Source of the DNA: Haloarcula regularis | GTDB lineage: Archaea; Halobacteriota; Halobacteria; Halobacteriales; Haloarculaceae | Direction: 5' to 3' | Length of the DNA: 64,000 bases | Assembly: GCF_029338315.1 (NCBI RefSeq) | Contig: NZ_CP119794.1 | Coordinates: forward strand, 2,418,001-2,482,000 | Shown here: positions 1 to 7,581 of the stretch, piece after piece | Layout: each line of letters opens with the position of its first letter | Numbering within the stretch: the stretch's first letter is position 1 | Program-made: the position numbers and the translations under genes | The notes under the pieces: generated by a model | Database searches by the model: none | The model's input: only the letters and a program-made list of their open reading frames with translations | Told to the model about the DNA's origin: nothing

Positions 1-164
1 GCCTCGTTCGTGTAGGTGACGTCCTCACCACGGCCCGTCTCGCCCGCACCCGAGAGGGAGATGGTGGTCGAGGCCCGGTCGAAGCCACTGGAGGTCGCCC
101 GCTCCTGGACGTCGACGCGACAGGCCTCGACGGTCAGGGGCAGGTCGGCCACACGGTCGTACAT
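1..164 (-). CDS. N-terminal fragment of a haloarchaeal protein, possibly enolase-superfamily
   Basis: Only the first 54 codons are inside the window; the gene leaves through the left edge. The start ATG is at 164 and the fragment opens MYDRVADLPLTVEACRV. It contains the segment SGAGETGRGEDVTY, which from memory resembles the N-terminal capping region of haloarchaeal proteins annotated as enolase or mandelate-racemase-like (o-succinylbenzoate-synthase type). The catalytic barrel is not visible, so function is a guess. Codon use matches the neighbouring genes, so I take it as a real gene. It is transcribed away from L40e. Confidence 0.5.
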   Translation of the reverse strand, partial: MYDRVADLPLTVEACRVDVQERATSSGFDRASTTISLSGAGETGRGEDVTYTNE

Positions 165-245
165 GTCTCCCCCGAGAACTCGCACCCTGAAAACACCGCG
201 GGTGCGGCGAGTCGTACGTGGTTACGCGAATATGACTGTGAATAG

Positions 246-400
246 CCAGAAAGCCCCGGCCGGCTGACCACCCGGCCACGGGCGGGACTGAAAGGGGCCG
301 CCCGCTCCGGGAAGACGGGCGACGTAAGGACCGCAGGCCTGCGGCCGAGGACCGCAGCGAGCCCCTCGACCGGAGCGGGCGGGGGCTTTCTGGTTGTCAA
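246..400. repeat. Dispersed haloarchaeal hairpin element (GGGACTGAAAGGGG...GGGGGCTTTCTGGTTGTC)
   Basis: GGGACTGAAAGGGG lies at 284-297 and GGGGGCTTTCTGGTTGTC at 381-398. Between them are arms 290-310 and 370-390, which pair over 21 bp with only three central mismatches. The loop holds a perfect 14-bp palindrome, CCGCAGGCCTGCGG (331-344). A reversed tail, CCAGAAAGCCCC, sits at 246-257. A second, collapsed copy lies at 38933-38960. From memory such GACTGAAAGGGGC elements are scattered between genes in many haloarchaea. Whether this is an RNA, a REP-like element or a terminator is unknown. It fills most of the 316-bp gap between the edge gene and L40e. Confidence 0.7.
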
Positions 401-451
401 CCCCACAATCTCGTAACGAAACAGGACCTTTGGCGAGCGGAAACTCAAAAC

Positions 452-459
452 TTAAACGC
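452..459 (+). promoter_or_regulatory. TATA box of L40e
   Basis: TTAAACGC, following an A-rich stretch, is centred about 26 bp before the ATG at 481. That is the spacing expected for a leaderless haloarchaeal transcript. Confidence 0.6.
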
Positions 460-480
460 ACGCACGGGCAACCCGCAGGC

Positions 481-630
481 ATGGCTAGTTTCGAGGCTGC
501 GTCAGACCGACTCCTGAACAAACAGATCTGCATGCGCTGTAACGCCCGCAACCCCCAGCGCGCCGAGCAGTGCCGCAAGTGCGGCTACGGCAAGCTCCGC
601 CCGAAGGCCAAGGAAGTTCGCAACGCGTAA
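481..630 (+). CDS. rpl40e: 50S ribosomal protein L40e
   Basis: A 49-residue zinc-ribbon protein of the large ribosomal subunit. It begins [18 protein letters not shown] and carries CMRCNARNP and [12 protein letters not shown], the two CxxC pairs that bind zinc, with a basic C-terminus suited to rRNA contact. The length and the pattern match archaeal L40e throughout. The start at 481 is favoured over an in-frame upstream ATG (394) because a TATA box lies 26 bp before it and the family begins here. It is monocistronic, downstream of the hairpin element, and converges on the MBL-fold gene. Confidence 0.95.
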   Translation: MASFEAASDRLLNKQICMRCNARNPQRAEQCRKCGYGKLRPKAKEVRNA

Positions 631-681
631 CCGCGCCGTTCGGGTTCTGCCGTCTCGCCGACCGACCAGCGGCGGCGCCGG

Positions 682-1293
682 TCACTCGTCGGGGTACTTC
701 GGCTCGCGTCGCTCGGCCCGTTCGAGCGCCCGCTCGACGATGGCGCGGACGTCGCCGTGGAAGACGCCGCCGTGGCCGGCGTACATGTGCTCGACTCCCT
801 CGGGCATCGTCTCGAGCAGCTCGCGGATGCTCTCGATGAGTCGCTCGCGTGACTGGCCGGGGCGGTCGGTGCGGCCGAACGACCCCCCTTCGAACGCGCC
901 GTCGTCGTGGACGACCACGTCGCCCGAGAACAGCGACCGCTCGGAGACCAGCGAGACGTGGTCGTCGGCGTGGCCGGGCGTGTAGACCACCTCGCAGTCC
1001 TCGTCGCCGACCGTGACCGTATCGCCGTCCGCGAGTTCGTGGGTCCGGCGCGGGTGCGGCCTGTAGGCGTACAGGTCGGCGTCGAAGGCGTCGAGGACGG
1101 CGTCGAGCTGCTGGACGTGGTCGCCGTGCTGGTGGGTCAAAACGACGGCGTCGAGCGCGTCGGTGTGTTCGCCAATTACGTCGACGACGCCTTCCATCGC
1201 GCCCGCGTCGACGAGCACGGTCTGTTCGCCAAGCGCGAGGTAGGCGTTGCACGTGAACGTCTCGGCGTCGGCGGTGACGTTGTGGACTTCCAT
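682..1293 (-). CDS. MBL-fold metallo-hydrolase
   Basis: A 203-residue metallo-beta-lactamase-fold hydrolase, probably cytoplasmic, with a binuclear metal site. The signature THQHGDH (HxHxDH-type) is near residue 65, the second-ligand region TPGHADD near 120, FSGDVV near 137 and a final His in YAGHGG near 175. These follow the glyoxalase-II-like order, though the substrate cannot be read from sequence. The start MEVHNVTAD at 1293 is chosen because the family begins with this strand; longer upstream reading is low-quality sequence. It is divergent from the ThuA-like gene. Glyoxalase-like, thioesterase or polyketide-cyclase-associated roles are all possible. Confidence 0.85.
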   Translation of the reverse strand: MEVHNVTADAETFTCNAYLALGEQTVLVDAGAMEGVVDVIGEHTDALDAVVLTHQHGDHVQQLDAVLDAFDADLYAYRPHPRRTHELADGDTVTVGDEDCEVVYTPGHADDHVSLVSERSLFSGDVVVHDDGAFEGGSFGRTDRPGQSRERLIESIRELLETMPEGVEHMYAGHGGVFHGDVRAIVERALERAERREPKYPDE

Positions 1294-1371
1294 GTCGGGT
1301 GCGTGGGCGGGCGACCGTTTCAGTGTATCCCCCGGCGCCAGATTTAGGCTGACCCCCCTCGCACCTCGACC

Positions 1372-2090
1372 ATGGTCTCCGTCACCGTCTGGAACGAGTT
1401 CGTCCACGAGCAGGAAGACGATGCCGTCGCCGAGGTGTACCCCGACGGCATCCACACGACTATCGCCGACGCGCTGGCCGGTCGGGGTCACGACACCCGG
1501 ACGGCCACCCTCGAAGAACCCGAGCACGGGCTCACCGAAGCCGTCCTCGAGGACACCGACGTCCTGGTCTGGTGGGGCCACGCCGCCCACCACGAGGTCG
1601 ACGACGAGGTGGTCGAGCGGGTCGCCGAGCGCGTCCACGACGGGATGGGCCTCATCGTGCTCCACTCGGCCCACGCCTCGAAGCCGTTCAAACGGCTCCT
1701 GGGGACGCCCTGTGACCTCACCTGGCGCGAGGCCGACGAGCGCGAGCGGCTGTGGGTCGTCGACCCCGGCCACCCGATCGCCGACGGCCTGAGCGACGCG
1801 CTGGTCTTCGACGAGGTCGAGACCTACGGCGAACCCTTCGGCATCCCGAACCTGACCGGCTGGTCTTTACCTCCTGGTTCGAGGGCGGCGAGGTGTTCCG
1901 CAGCGGGTGTTGCTTCCGGCGGGGCCGCGGGCGGATCTTCTACTTCCGACCCGGCCACGAGACCTATCCCATCTACCACCGCGACGACGTCCAGCGGGTG
2001 CTCGACAACGCCGTCCGGTGGGCGACCCCGACCGAGGGAGCCGACGCCTACGCCGGCAATCGCAACGTCGACGCTCCGGAATCTCGCTGA
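1372..2090 (+). pseudogene. ThuA-like (trehalose utilization) protein, frameshifted
   Basis: Reading from ATG 1372 gives a ThuA-type class I glutamine-amidotransferase-like fold: [43 protein letters not shown] and the metal-site region GHPIADGL. After residue 160 the frame is lost. The conserved C-terminus ([31 protein letters not shown]) continues in another frame to the stop at 2090. Restoring one G near 1848 (CCCGAACC to CCCGGAACC) rejoins them as a protein of about 239 residues. Both halves look fully conserved, so a sequencing error is at least as likely as a true pseudogene. The family acts on sugars or is of unknown function. Confidence 0.8.
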
Positions 2091-2190
2091 AGGGGCTTGC
2101 CGCCGAGCGACGGCGCGCAATCCCTCCGAATCAATCGTGATATTCGGGCGATTCCTTTTTGGGCGTCAACGACATAGACTCACACGTATC

Positions 2191-2376
2191 ATGGGGTTTG
2201 GGAGCTACGACGAGTCGGAACAGGAAAACCAGGAGTACGACACCGACTTCGACGACGAGGACGGACTCGACGCCGCGGAGAACACCCACGAGGGTGACGT
2301 CGAGTACGAGTTCACCGCATCGAACGACGAACTTCTCGACCGCCTGAAGGACATCAAAGAAGACCGCAACACGTGA
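2191..2376 (+). CDS. DUF5786-type small acidic haloarchaeal protein
   Basis: A 61-residue, very acidic protein starting [17 protein letters not shown] and ending [14 protein letters not shown], with no cysteine and no membrane segment. From memory it belongs to the haloarchaeal family DUF5786, of unknown function; the first ten residues are typical. The start is the only ATG that gives the family N-terminus. Its TGA overlaps the GTG start of the endonuclease dU gene (GTGA), so the two are very probably co-transcribed and translationally coupled. Confidence 0.8.
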   Translation: MGFGSYDESEQENQEYDTDFDDEDGLDAAENTHEGDVEYEFTASNDELLDRLKDIKEDRNT

Positions 2377-2924
2377 AAGCGGGGGTCCGTGCGCTCGGTA
2401 TCGCGGAGTCCTACCGGGACACGACCAGCCACCTCGCGGGCGTCGTCGTACGTGCCAGCCGCGTCGTCGACGGGTTCGTCTTCGACACCTGCACCGTCGG
2501 CGGGAGTGACGCGACCACAGCCGTCTGTTCGATGGTCGACCGACTGGACCGCGAGGACGTCCGCTACCTCCTGCTGTCGGGCATCGCCCCGGCGTGGTTC
2601 AACGTCCTCGACCTCCGTCGCATCCACGAGGAAACCGACCTGCCGGTTCTCTCGGTCACCTTCGAAGACTCGCCAGGCCTCGAGTCGGCCATCGAGGAGG
2701 CCTTCGACGACCCCGAGACCGTCGCCGACCGTCTCTCGACCTACCGCGCCCAGCCCGAGCGCCACCCCGTCACGGTCAACGACGAGACGGTGTACGTCCG
2801 GGCGGTCGGCCTCCCCGACGACGAAGCCGCCGACGTCGTCCGCGCGTTCACGCCCGAGGGCGGCCGGCCCGAGCCCCTTCGAGTCGCGCGACTGGCCGCG
2901 CGGGGACTCGTTGACGCCGAGTGA
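2373..2924 (+). CDS. DUF99 family protein (endonuclease dU)
   Basis: A 183-residue DUF99/UPF0215 protein. The family members studied cleave DNA at deoxyuridine, which suggests a role in uracil repair. Visible family features are LGIAESYR, the central [32 protein letters not shown] and [14 protein letters not shown]. The GTG start at 2373 overlaps the stop of the DUF5786 gene by four bases. A uracil-DNA glycosylase gene begins only 53 bp downstream on the same strand, so the pair may form a small uracil-repair neighbourhood. The family assignment is firm; enzymatic activity here is inferred. Confidence 0.88.
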   Translation: MKAGVRALGIAESYRDTTSHLAGVVVRASRVVDGFVFDTCTVGGSDATTAVCSMVDRLDREDVRYLLLSGIAPAWFNVLDLRRIHEETDLPVLSVTFEDSPGLESAIEEAFDDPETVADRLSTYRAQPERHPVTVNDETVYVRAVGLPDDEAADVVRAFTPEGGRPEPLRVARLAARGLVDAE

Positions 2925-2977
2925 CTGGCGTTCGCCGGGACCGCCGCGTTTGATACCACGGCCCGCCAACGGCCGGT

Positions 2978-3565
2978 ATGACCCAGATGGACGGCCTCGA
3001 CGTCGTCGACTGTACGCGCTGTGACGAACTCTGCGAGTCGCGCTCACAGATCGTCAACGGCGTCGGCCCCGCGGACGCGGACCTCCTGTTCGTCGGGGAG
3101 GCACCCGGCGCGAACGAGGACGAACAGGGCGAACCGTTCGTCGGCCGCAGCGGCGACGTCCTCGACGAGACGCTGCGGGACGTGGGCCTGGACCGCGGCG
3201 ACGTGCGCATCACCAACTGCGTGCGCTGTCGCCCGCCGGACAACCGCGACCCGAAAACGCAGGAACTCGCGAACTGCCGCGAGTACCTGGAGACCGAAAT
3301 CGACCGCGTCGACCCCGAGGTCGTCATCACGCTGGGGAAGGTCCCCGCCCAGCATTTGCTTGGCCGGGACGTGGCGGTGACCGGCGAGGCGGGCACGGTC
3401 CACGACGTCGCCATCGCCGGGTCGCCGCGACGCGTCCTCGTCTGTGTCCACCCGGCGGCGACGCTGTACGACCCCGGTCAGAAGGACACCTTCGCCGCCG
3501 CGCTCGCGAAAGCGGCGGACTTCACCGACGACGAGAGCGGGCAGCGGCGGCTCGACCACTACTAG
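2978..3565 (+). CDS. Family 4 uracil-DNA glycosylase
   Basis: A 195-residue iron-sulfur uracil-DNA glycosylase that removes uracil from DNA in base-excision repair. Cysteines in CTRCDELC (near 12-19) and NCVRCRPPDN (near 85-95) with NCREYL are placed to bind the 4Fe-4S cluster. GEAPGANEDEQGEPFVG is motif 1 (water activation and uracil pocket), and CVHPAATLYDP carries the motif-2 histidine. Length and order match family 4 (UdgA). It follows the endonuclease dU gene by 53 bp and ends just before the first inverted element next to hisH. Confidence 0.93.
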   Translation: MTQMDGLDVVDCTRCDELCESRSQIVNGVGPADADLLFVGEAPGANEDEQGEPFVGRSGDVLDETLRDVGLDRGDVRITNCVRCRPPDNRDPKTQELANCREYLETEIDRVDPEVVITLGKVPAQHLLGRDVAVTGEAGTVHDVAIAGSPRRVLVCVHPAATLYDPGQKDTFAAALAKAADFTDDESGQRRLDHY

Positions 3566-3570
3566 ACCAC

Positions 3571-3765
3571 TTTGCTGCGTCGTCCTTCCTCGCGCCGCCT
3601 CGCGGCGCTGCGGGAGGGCTCCTTGCAAAAACCTGGAGAAAAAGGCGGGACCTCGCTTCGCTCGCTCCCGTGAAACCGCGCCTCCGGCGCGGTACGCTCA
3701 CTGCAGGCCTGCCCTTCCCCGGGTCGTCGCACGGAGGCGACTCCCGGCCAACCGCACCGCCACTC
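3571..3765. repeat. Intergenic element A, left of hisH (inverted partner of element B)
   Basis: A GC-rich stretch of short palindromes (for example CCGCGCCTCCGGCGCGG, and the REP-like CTCGCTTCGCTCGCTCCCG) with an A-rich spot, TTGCAAAAACCTGGAG. Read forward it has the block order TTTGCT, CTCGC, GCTGCGGG, GCAAAAA-CT, GTGAAAC, TACG and GGCCTGCCCTTC (3706-3717), then CCGGCCA, CGCA and CGCCAC. The same blocks recur in reverse complement at 4485-4689. It fills the gap between the uracil glycosylase gene and hisH. Confidence 0.6.
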
Positions 3766-3822
3766 CTCGCGAAATCTGTCCGAAGGGGAAGCCACTTAGC
3801 CTCCGTTTTCGTATCCCCTCGC

Positions 3823-4470
3823 ATGAACGCCAGACAGACGGCCGCGGAGGTGGTCGTCGTCGACTACGGACTCGGGAACCTCCGGAGCGTCACGCGCGGG
3901 CTGGAGCGTGCCGGTGCCGAGGTGACGCTCTCCGAGGATCCGGCGGAGTTCGCGCGGGCCGACGGCATCGTCCTCCCCGGCGTCGGGGCCTTCTCCGAGG
4001 GGATGGAGAACGCCGGCCCGTTCCGCGAGACGCTGGTCGAACAGGCCGAGGCGGGCACGCCGCTCTTCGGCATCTGTCTCGGGATGCAGATGCTCCTGAC
4101 CACGAGCGAGGAGGCCGACCACGCCGGCCAGGGCGATGCCGAGGGCCTCGATCTCGTCCCCGGGAAGAACGTCCGCTTCTCGCGCGACCAGACGGTCCCG
4201 CACATGGGCTGGAACGAACTCGACGTCCAGCGCGACCACCCGCTCGTCGAGGGCGTCGACGGGGAGTACGCCTACTTCGTCCACTCGTACTACGCCGTCC
4301 CCGACGACGAGGACGCGGTCGTCGCCACCACCGACTACGGCGTCGACTTCGCCTCCATCGTCGCCAACGAGGCTGGCAACGTCTTCGGCACCCAGTTCCA
4401 CCCCGAGAAGTCGGGCGAGACGGGCCTCCGTATCCTCCGGAACTTCGTGGACTACTGCGTCGACCAGTAG
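3823..4470 (+). CDS. hisH: Imidazole glycerol phosphate synthase, glutaminase subunit HisH
   Basis: A 215-residue class I glutamine amidotransferase that supplies ammonia to HisF in histidine biosynthesis. VVDYGLGNLRSV, GIVLPGVGAFSEGM, the nucleophile elbow GICLGMQMLL (Cys near 85) and HMGWNEL are visible, as is the His/Glu pair in QFHPEKSGETGLRIL; these are diagnostic for HisH. The start at 3823 is preceded by CTTAGCC about 27 bp upstream, so leaderless transcription is likely; a longer upstream reading would run into element A. No other his gene is nearby, as usual for scattered haloarchaeal his genes. Confidence 0.95.
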   Translation: MNARQTAAEVVVVDYGLGNLRSVTRGLERAGAEVTLSEDPAEFARADGIVLPGVGAFSEGMENAGPFRETLVEQAEAGTPLFGICLGMQMLLTTSEEADHAGQGDAEGLDLVPGKNVRFSRDQTVPHMGWNELDVQRDHPLVEGVDGEYAYFVHSYYAVPDDEDAVVATTDYGVDFASIVANEAGNVFGTQFHPEKSGETGLRILRNFVDYCVDQ

Positions 4471-4484
4471 CAGTGCCGTAGCGA

Positions 4485-4689
4485 TGCGGTGGCGGTGGCG
4501 ATGCGGTGGCCAGGCGCGCGCTCTGTCGCGCGCCGGCAGAGAAGGGCAGGCCCGAGCGAGTCGCATACGCCCAGCGTAGCGAGGCGTTTCACCGGAATCG
4601 CCGACGGCGATTCCGGCCTTTAGCGTAGATTTTTGCGAGTGAGGGTGCCCGCAGCGAGCGCAGCGAGCGAGGACACCCCCCGAAGCAAA
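4485..4689. repeat. Intergenic element B, right of hisH (reverse-complement relative of element A)
   Basis: Read on the minus strand from 4689 it gives TTTGCT, CTCGC, GCTGCGGG, GCAAAAATCT, a 13-bp-arm palindrome CCGGAATCGCCG/CGGCGATTCCGG, GTGAAAC, TACG, GGCCTGCCCTTC (4541-4552) and GGCCACCGCATCGCCAC. This is the block order of element A. Sequence between blocks has drifted but spacing is similar. It fills the gap between hisH and the convergent SWIM-domain gene. Confidence 0.6.
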
Positions 4690-4695
4690 AAGGTA

Positions 4696-5043
4696 CTATA
4701 GGAAATCTCTGACGTCAGAGTACCACATGTCGTGCTCGTCGACGGCGTCGATGGCCTCGGCGACGTAGACGGCGATGGCGTGCCAGCACAGCTGGTCGGG
4801 GTCGTCGGCGTCTAAGTTGTACTCGCTGTCGGCACACTGGCAGCCGCCGTCCTCGACGATGTACTCGTCGTCGTGGCCGACGACGACGGTGAAGTCACGG
4901 TAGCCTTTCACCCGTCCTTCGCCGACGGCCTCGATGGCGCGCTGGCCCCGGTCGCCGTGGGTATCGACGAGACGTGACACTGCCTCGGGGGTGAGTTCCC
5001 CCGCCTCGGCGAGCAGTGCCGTCCACTCGTCGACCCCGGTCAC
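4696..5043 (-). CDS. SWIM zinc-finger domain protein
   Basis: A 115-residue protein whose middle carries CQCADSEYNLDADDPDQLCWH, a CxC...CxH SWIM zinc-finger motif (residues about 69-89). Before it is a beta-strand-rich segment (YRDFTVVVGHDDEYIVEDG) typical of SWIM proteins. The protein ends with an acidic helix. SWIM domains bind nucleic acid or protein partners, and the small haloarchaeal versions have no assigned job. The start at 5043 gives the shortest full domain. It converges on hisH and element B. Confidence 0.85.
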   Translation of the reverse strand: MTGVDEWTALLAEAGELTPEAVSRLVDTHGDRGQRAIEAVGEGRVKGYRDFTVVVGHDDEYIVEDGGCQCADSEYNLDADDPDQLCWHAIAVYVAEAIDAVDEHDMWYSDVRDFL

Positions 5044-5409
5044 ACGTCGGCTACGGACACCCCCGACAAAACAGCGTCGGCTCCTGATTCGGCGGGTCGG
5101 CTAGCGAGATAGTCGGCAACGCGCCAGAAACCCACGCTCTCACCTCTGACTCGCGCCCGGCGGTCGGTCCTCAAACGACGTGAGACCGGGAGCGTTCCGG
5201 GCTGGTCACATCCACAATCTCGGAGGCGAACAGTACAGGGTGAGTTTCGGTGCCTGTATGTGGGATATATTGACAGGATCTCACTAATTGTCTATGGAGT
5301 CATAATATTCTTTAATCCGATTATCAGCCGCTCTACGTCCTCATCTAACCATTTACTCGAATTCGTATCAGAGTACGTTTATTATCCCGCGGAAGCCAGT
5401 GGGAGGTAG
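5044..5409. other. 366-bp intergenic region, AT-rich on its right half
   Basis: No gene is visible. From about 5240 the base composition falls sharply compared with the rest of the window (for example CATAATATTCTTTAATCCG near 5301). A TATA-like TTTATTATCC lies at 5377-5386, about 30 bp before the winged-helix gene. The left part may hold the promoter of the SWIM gene. I see no inverted terminal repeats or att-like duplication. Confidence 0.6.
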
Positions 5410-5667
5410 ATGCCACAGTACCAGATTGAAGCAGACATCGTCGATTACCTCTCAGCTGAAGGACCTGTGAACAAACGATTCATTCGCCGGGCACTGGCTC
5501 AGCAGTGGGAGGTTCGAATCACGTACTCGACGCTCGAACCCTTGTTGAAAAAGCTCTGTGAGGAGGGCGTCCTCTCCACCGAACGATCCGGGTCCATGGT
5601 CAGATACGACATCAGTTACGAGCGGAAACGCGAGCTGTCTGCCAGCAAAGATAGCATCGAAGCCTGA
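5410..5667 (+). CDS. Small winged-helix DNA-binding protein
   Basis: An 85-residue protein with the layout of a winged helix-turn-helix domain: IEADIVDYLSAEGPVNKRFIRRAL (helices 1-2), YSTLEPLLKKLCEEGVLS (recognition helix and turn) and SGSMVRYDISYERKRE (wing). Codon use is clearly less GC-biased than in neighbours. A good Shine-Dalgarno (GGGAGGT) sits 3 bp before the ATG, unlike the leaderless genes around it. Small proteins of this type are common near haloarchaeal viruses and plasmids, so recent transfer is plausible. The target is unknown. Confidence 0.7.
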   Translation: MPQYQIEADIVDYLSAEGPVNKRFIRRALAQQWEVRITYSTLEPLLKKLCEEGVLSTERSGSMVRYDISYERKRELSASKDSIEA

Positions 5668-5859
5668 CCGGTCGTGGGCACTCGAACGGGAGATGAAGCA
5701 ACTCGATGTGCCCAGTGAACGGGACCGGGTCGCTGCGCATCCGCACTATTCAGCACGCCAGCCCTGTCGACATCCGAGGGTTTCGACGGGTTCGGGTACC
5801 GATATTCTACGAGTCCGCAGCGCCGGAAGCGTAAACACAGTGGGCGCTAACGAACCATC

Positions 5860-7533
5860 ATGGCCGCCGGCGTCCCCTGGTTCGCACTCGGTTCGTTCGG
5901 GTCGGGGGTGGGTTCGCTCTACCTGCTCGCCCAGTTGCGCGACCACCGCGGCAAGCCCGGCGCGGACTGGTTCGTCGCGACCATCGCGACCATCACGGTG
6001 TGGTGTGTCGCGGCCGGCATCGGCGCGCTGGTGTTCGACCCGGCGATTCGCCTGGCCGTGGAGACGGTCGTCTGGCTCTGTCTGACCTGGATCGGCGTTT
6101 TCTTCCTGGCGTTCGCGCTGGGCTATACGGGCCGGACGGGCCTGCTCGAAGGGTGGGGCTTCCGGGCCGGGATGGCGCTCCCGCTGGCGACGTCGGCGCT
6201 GATCGTGACGAATTCGCTGCACGGCCTGGTCTGGGAGGGCTTTCGCGTCGTTGAGTCGCTCGGTGGCGCGGCCGCCGAGTACACGATCCTCCCGCTCGGA
6301 CAGGTCGCCGTCCTCGTGGCGATGCTGTTCGTCAGTTTCGGGACGCTGCTCGTCTTCGACACCGTCGTCAGTTACGGGCCGCTCTACCGGCGCGAGGCCG
6401 TCGCCGTCGGCCTGAGTCCGATCCCGCCGGGCTTCGCGCTGCTGGCGTGGGCGGGCGGCGTCGGTCCGGTGGCGAACCTGACGACGCTGTTTTTCCTGCC
6501 ACACATCGCGCTGGACACCTACGCGTTCGTCCGCAGCGACATGTTCGAGTTCCACCCGGCGACCCGCCGGGCGGGCGAGCGGGCGGCCATCGACGACATC
6601 GCGACGCCGGTGGCCATCGTCGACGTCGACGGGCGGGTGGTCAACCTCAACCCCGCCGCCGAGGGGATGCTCGCGATGGACAAGCAGGCGGTGCTGACCC
6701 GGCCGCTCGGTGACCTGCTCGTCGGTGACGCCGTCAGCGCCGACGGCGAACCGGACCAGGTGACAGTCGAGAACGGCGGGTCGCCACGCGAGTTCAAGAT
6801 CCAGCAGACGGAACTGCGCGACGAGGGCGGGACCCAGCTGGGCTACACCGTCGTCTTCCAGGACGTCACCGACGAGATCCGTCGCGAACGACGCCTGGAG
6901 GTACTCAACCGCTTTCTCAGGCACAACGTCCGCAACGAGGGCGTGGTCATCCAGGCGCGGGCGGCGTTGCTCGCCGAGGACCTGACCGGCGACCACGCCG
7001 CCCACGCCGAGACCATCGAGGCCGCCGTGGACCGCCTCGTCGAGTCAGGCACGAAGGCACGGACCCTCTCGGAGGTGGGGGCCGACGACGCGGCGCCGAT
7101 GTCGGTCGACCTCCGCCGGTCGGTCACCGCCGCTGTCGATGGACTGACCGACGAGTATGTGGGCGAGGTCACGGTGTCGGTGCCCGAGACGCTCTCGCTG
7201 ACGACCCAGCCGGACCTGCTGGAGGTGGTGGTCGAGAACCTCGTCGAGAACGCCCTGGCACACGTCGACGACCCGACGGTGGCTGTCGCCGCGACGGCCG
7301 ACAGCGACGACGTCGTCCTCACTGTCAGCGACGACGGGCCGGGGGTGCCGGACCACGAACTCGCGGTACTCGACCGTGGCCGCGAGACCGACCTGGACCA
7401 CGGCAGCGGCATCGGCCTGTGGCTGGTCCGCTGGGCGACCACCGCCCTGGGAGGGACGCTCTCTTTCGACACGAGCGACGGGACGACGGCGACGGTCCGG
7501 TTGCCACGGGACCGGACCGCCGGCGAGCGGTAG
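5860..7533 (+). CDS. Membrane sensor histidine kinase (7TM + PAS)
   Basis: A 557-residue sensor kinase. Residues 1 to about 215 form seven hydrophobic segments like the histidine-kinase N-terminal 7TM domain. A PAS-type domain spans about 240-345 (IDDIATPVAIVDVDGRVVNL). The phospho-acceptor is His355 in NRFLRHNVRNE, the halobacterial H-box. The ATPase domain has the N-box VENLVENALAH (about 457), G1 DDGPGVP (about 490) and G2 HGSGIGLWLV (about 513). No response regulator is adjacent, so the partner is elsewhere. The start at 5860 precedes the first membrane helix directly. The stimulus is unknown. Confidence 0.92.
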   Translation: MAAGVPWFALGSFGSGVGSLYLLAQLRDHRGKPGADWFVATIATITVWCVAAGIGALVFDPAIRLAVETVVWLCLTWIGVFFLAFALGYTGRTGLLEGWGFRAGMALPLATSALIVTNSLHGLVWEGFRVVESLGGAAAEYTILPLGQVAVLVAMLFVSFGTLLVFDTVVSYGPLYRREAVAVGLSPIPPGFALLAWAGGVGPVANLTTLFFLPHIALDTYAFVRSDMFEFHPATRRAGERAAIDDIATPVAIVDVDGRVVNLNPAAEGMLAMDKQAVLTRPLGDLLVGDAVSADGEPDQVTVENGGSPREFKIQQTELRDEGGTQLGYTVVFQDVTDEIRRERRLEVLNRFLRHNVRNEGVVIQARAALLAEDLTGDHAAHAETIEAAVDRLVESGTKARTLSEVGADDAAPMSVDLRRSVTAAVDGLTDEYVGEVTVSVPETLSLTTQPDLLEVVVENLVENALAHVDDPTVAVAATADSDDVVLTVSDDGPGVPDHELAVLDRGRETDLDHGSGIGLWLVRWATTALGGTLSFDTSDGTTATVRLPRDRTAGER

Positions 7534-7581
7534 CCCGGACTGTGGCTGCCAGGTCGGGAATTCGCCGATCGACGTCCGGTA

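Noticed and set aside
3571..4689. Insertion sequence carrying hisH
   Set aside because: No transposase, and no target-site duplication was seen beside the inverted elements; hisH is a normal core gene. Kept only as an unexplained repeat pair.
5505..5525. GGTTCGAATCAC as a tRNA T-loop
   Set aside because: No acceptor, D or anticodon arms around it; it lies inside the winged-helix coding region.
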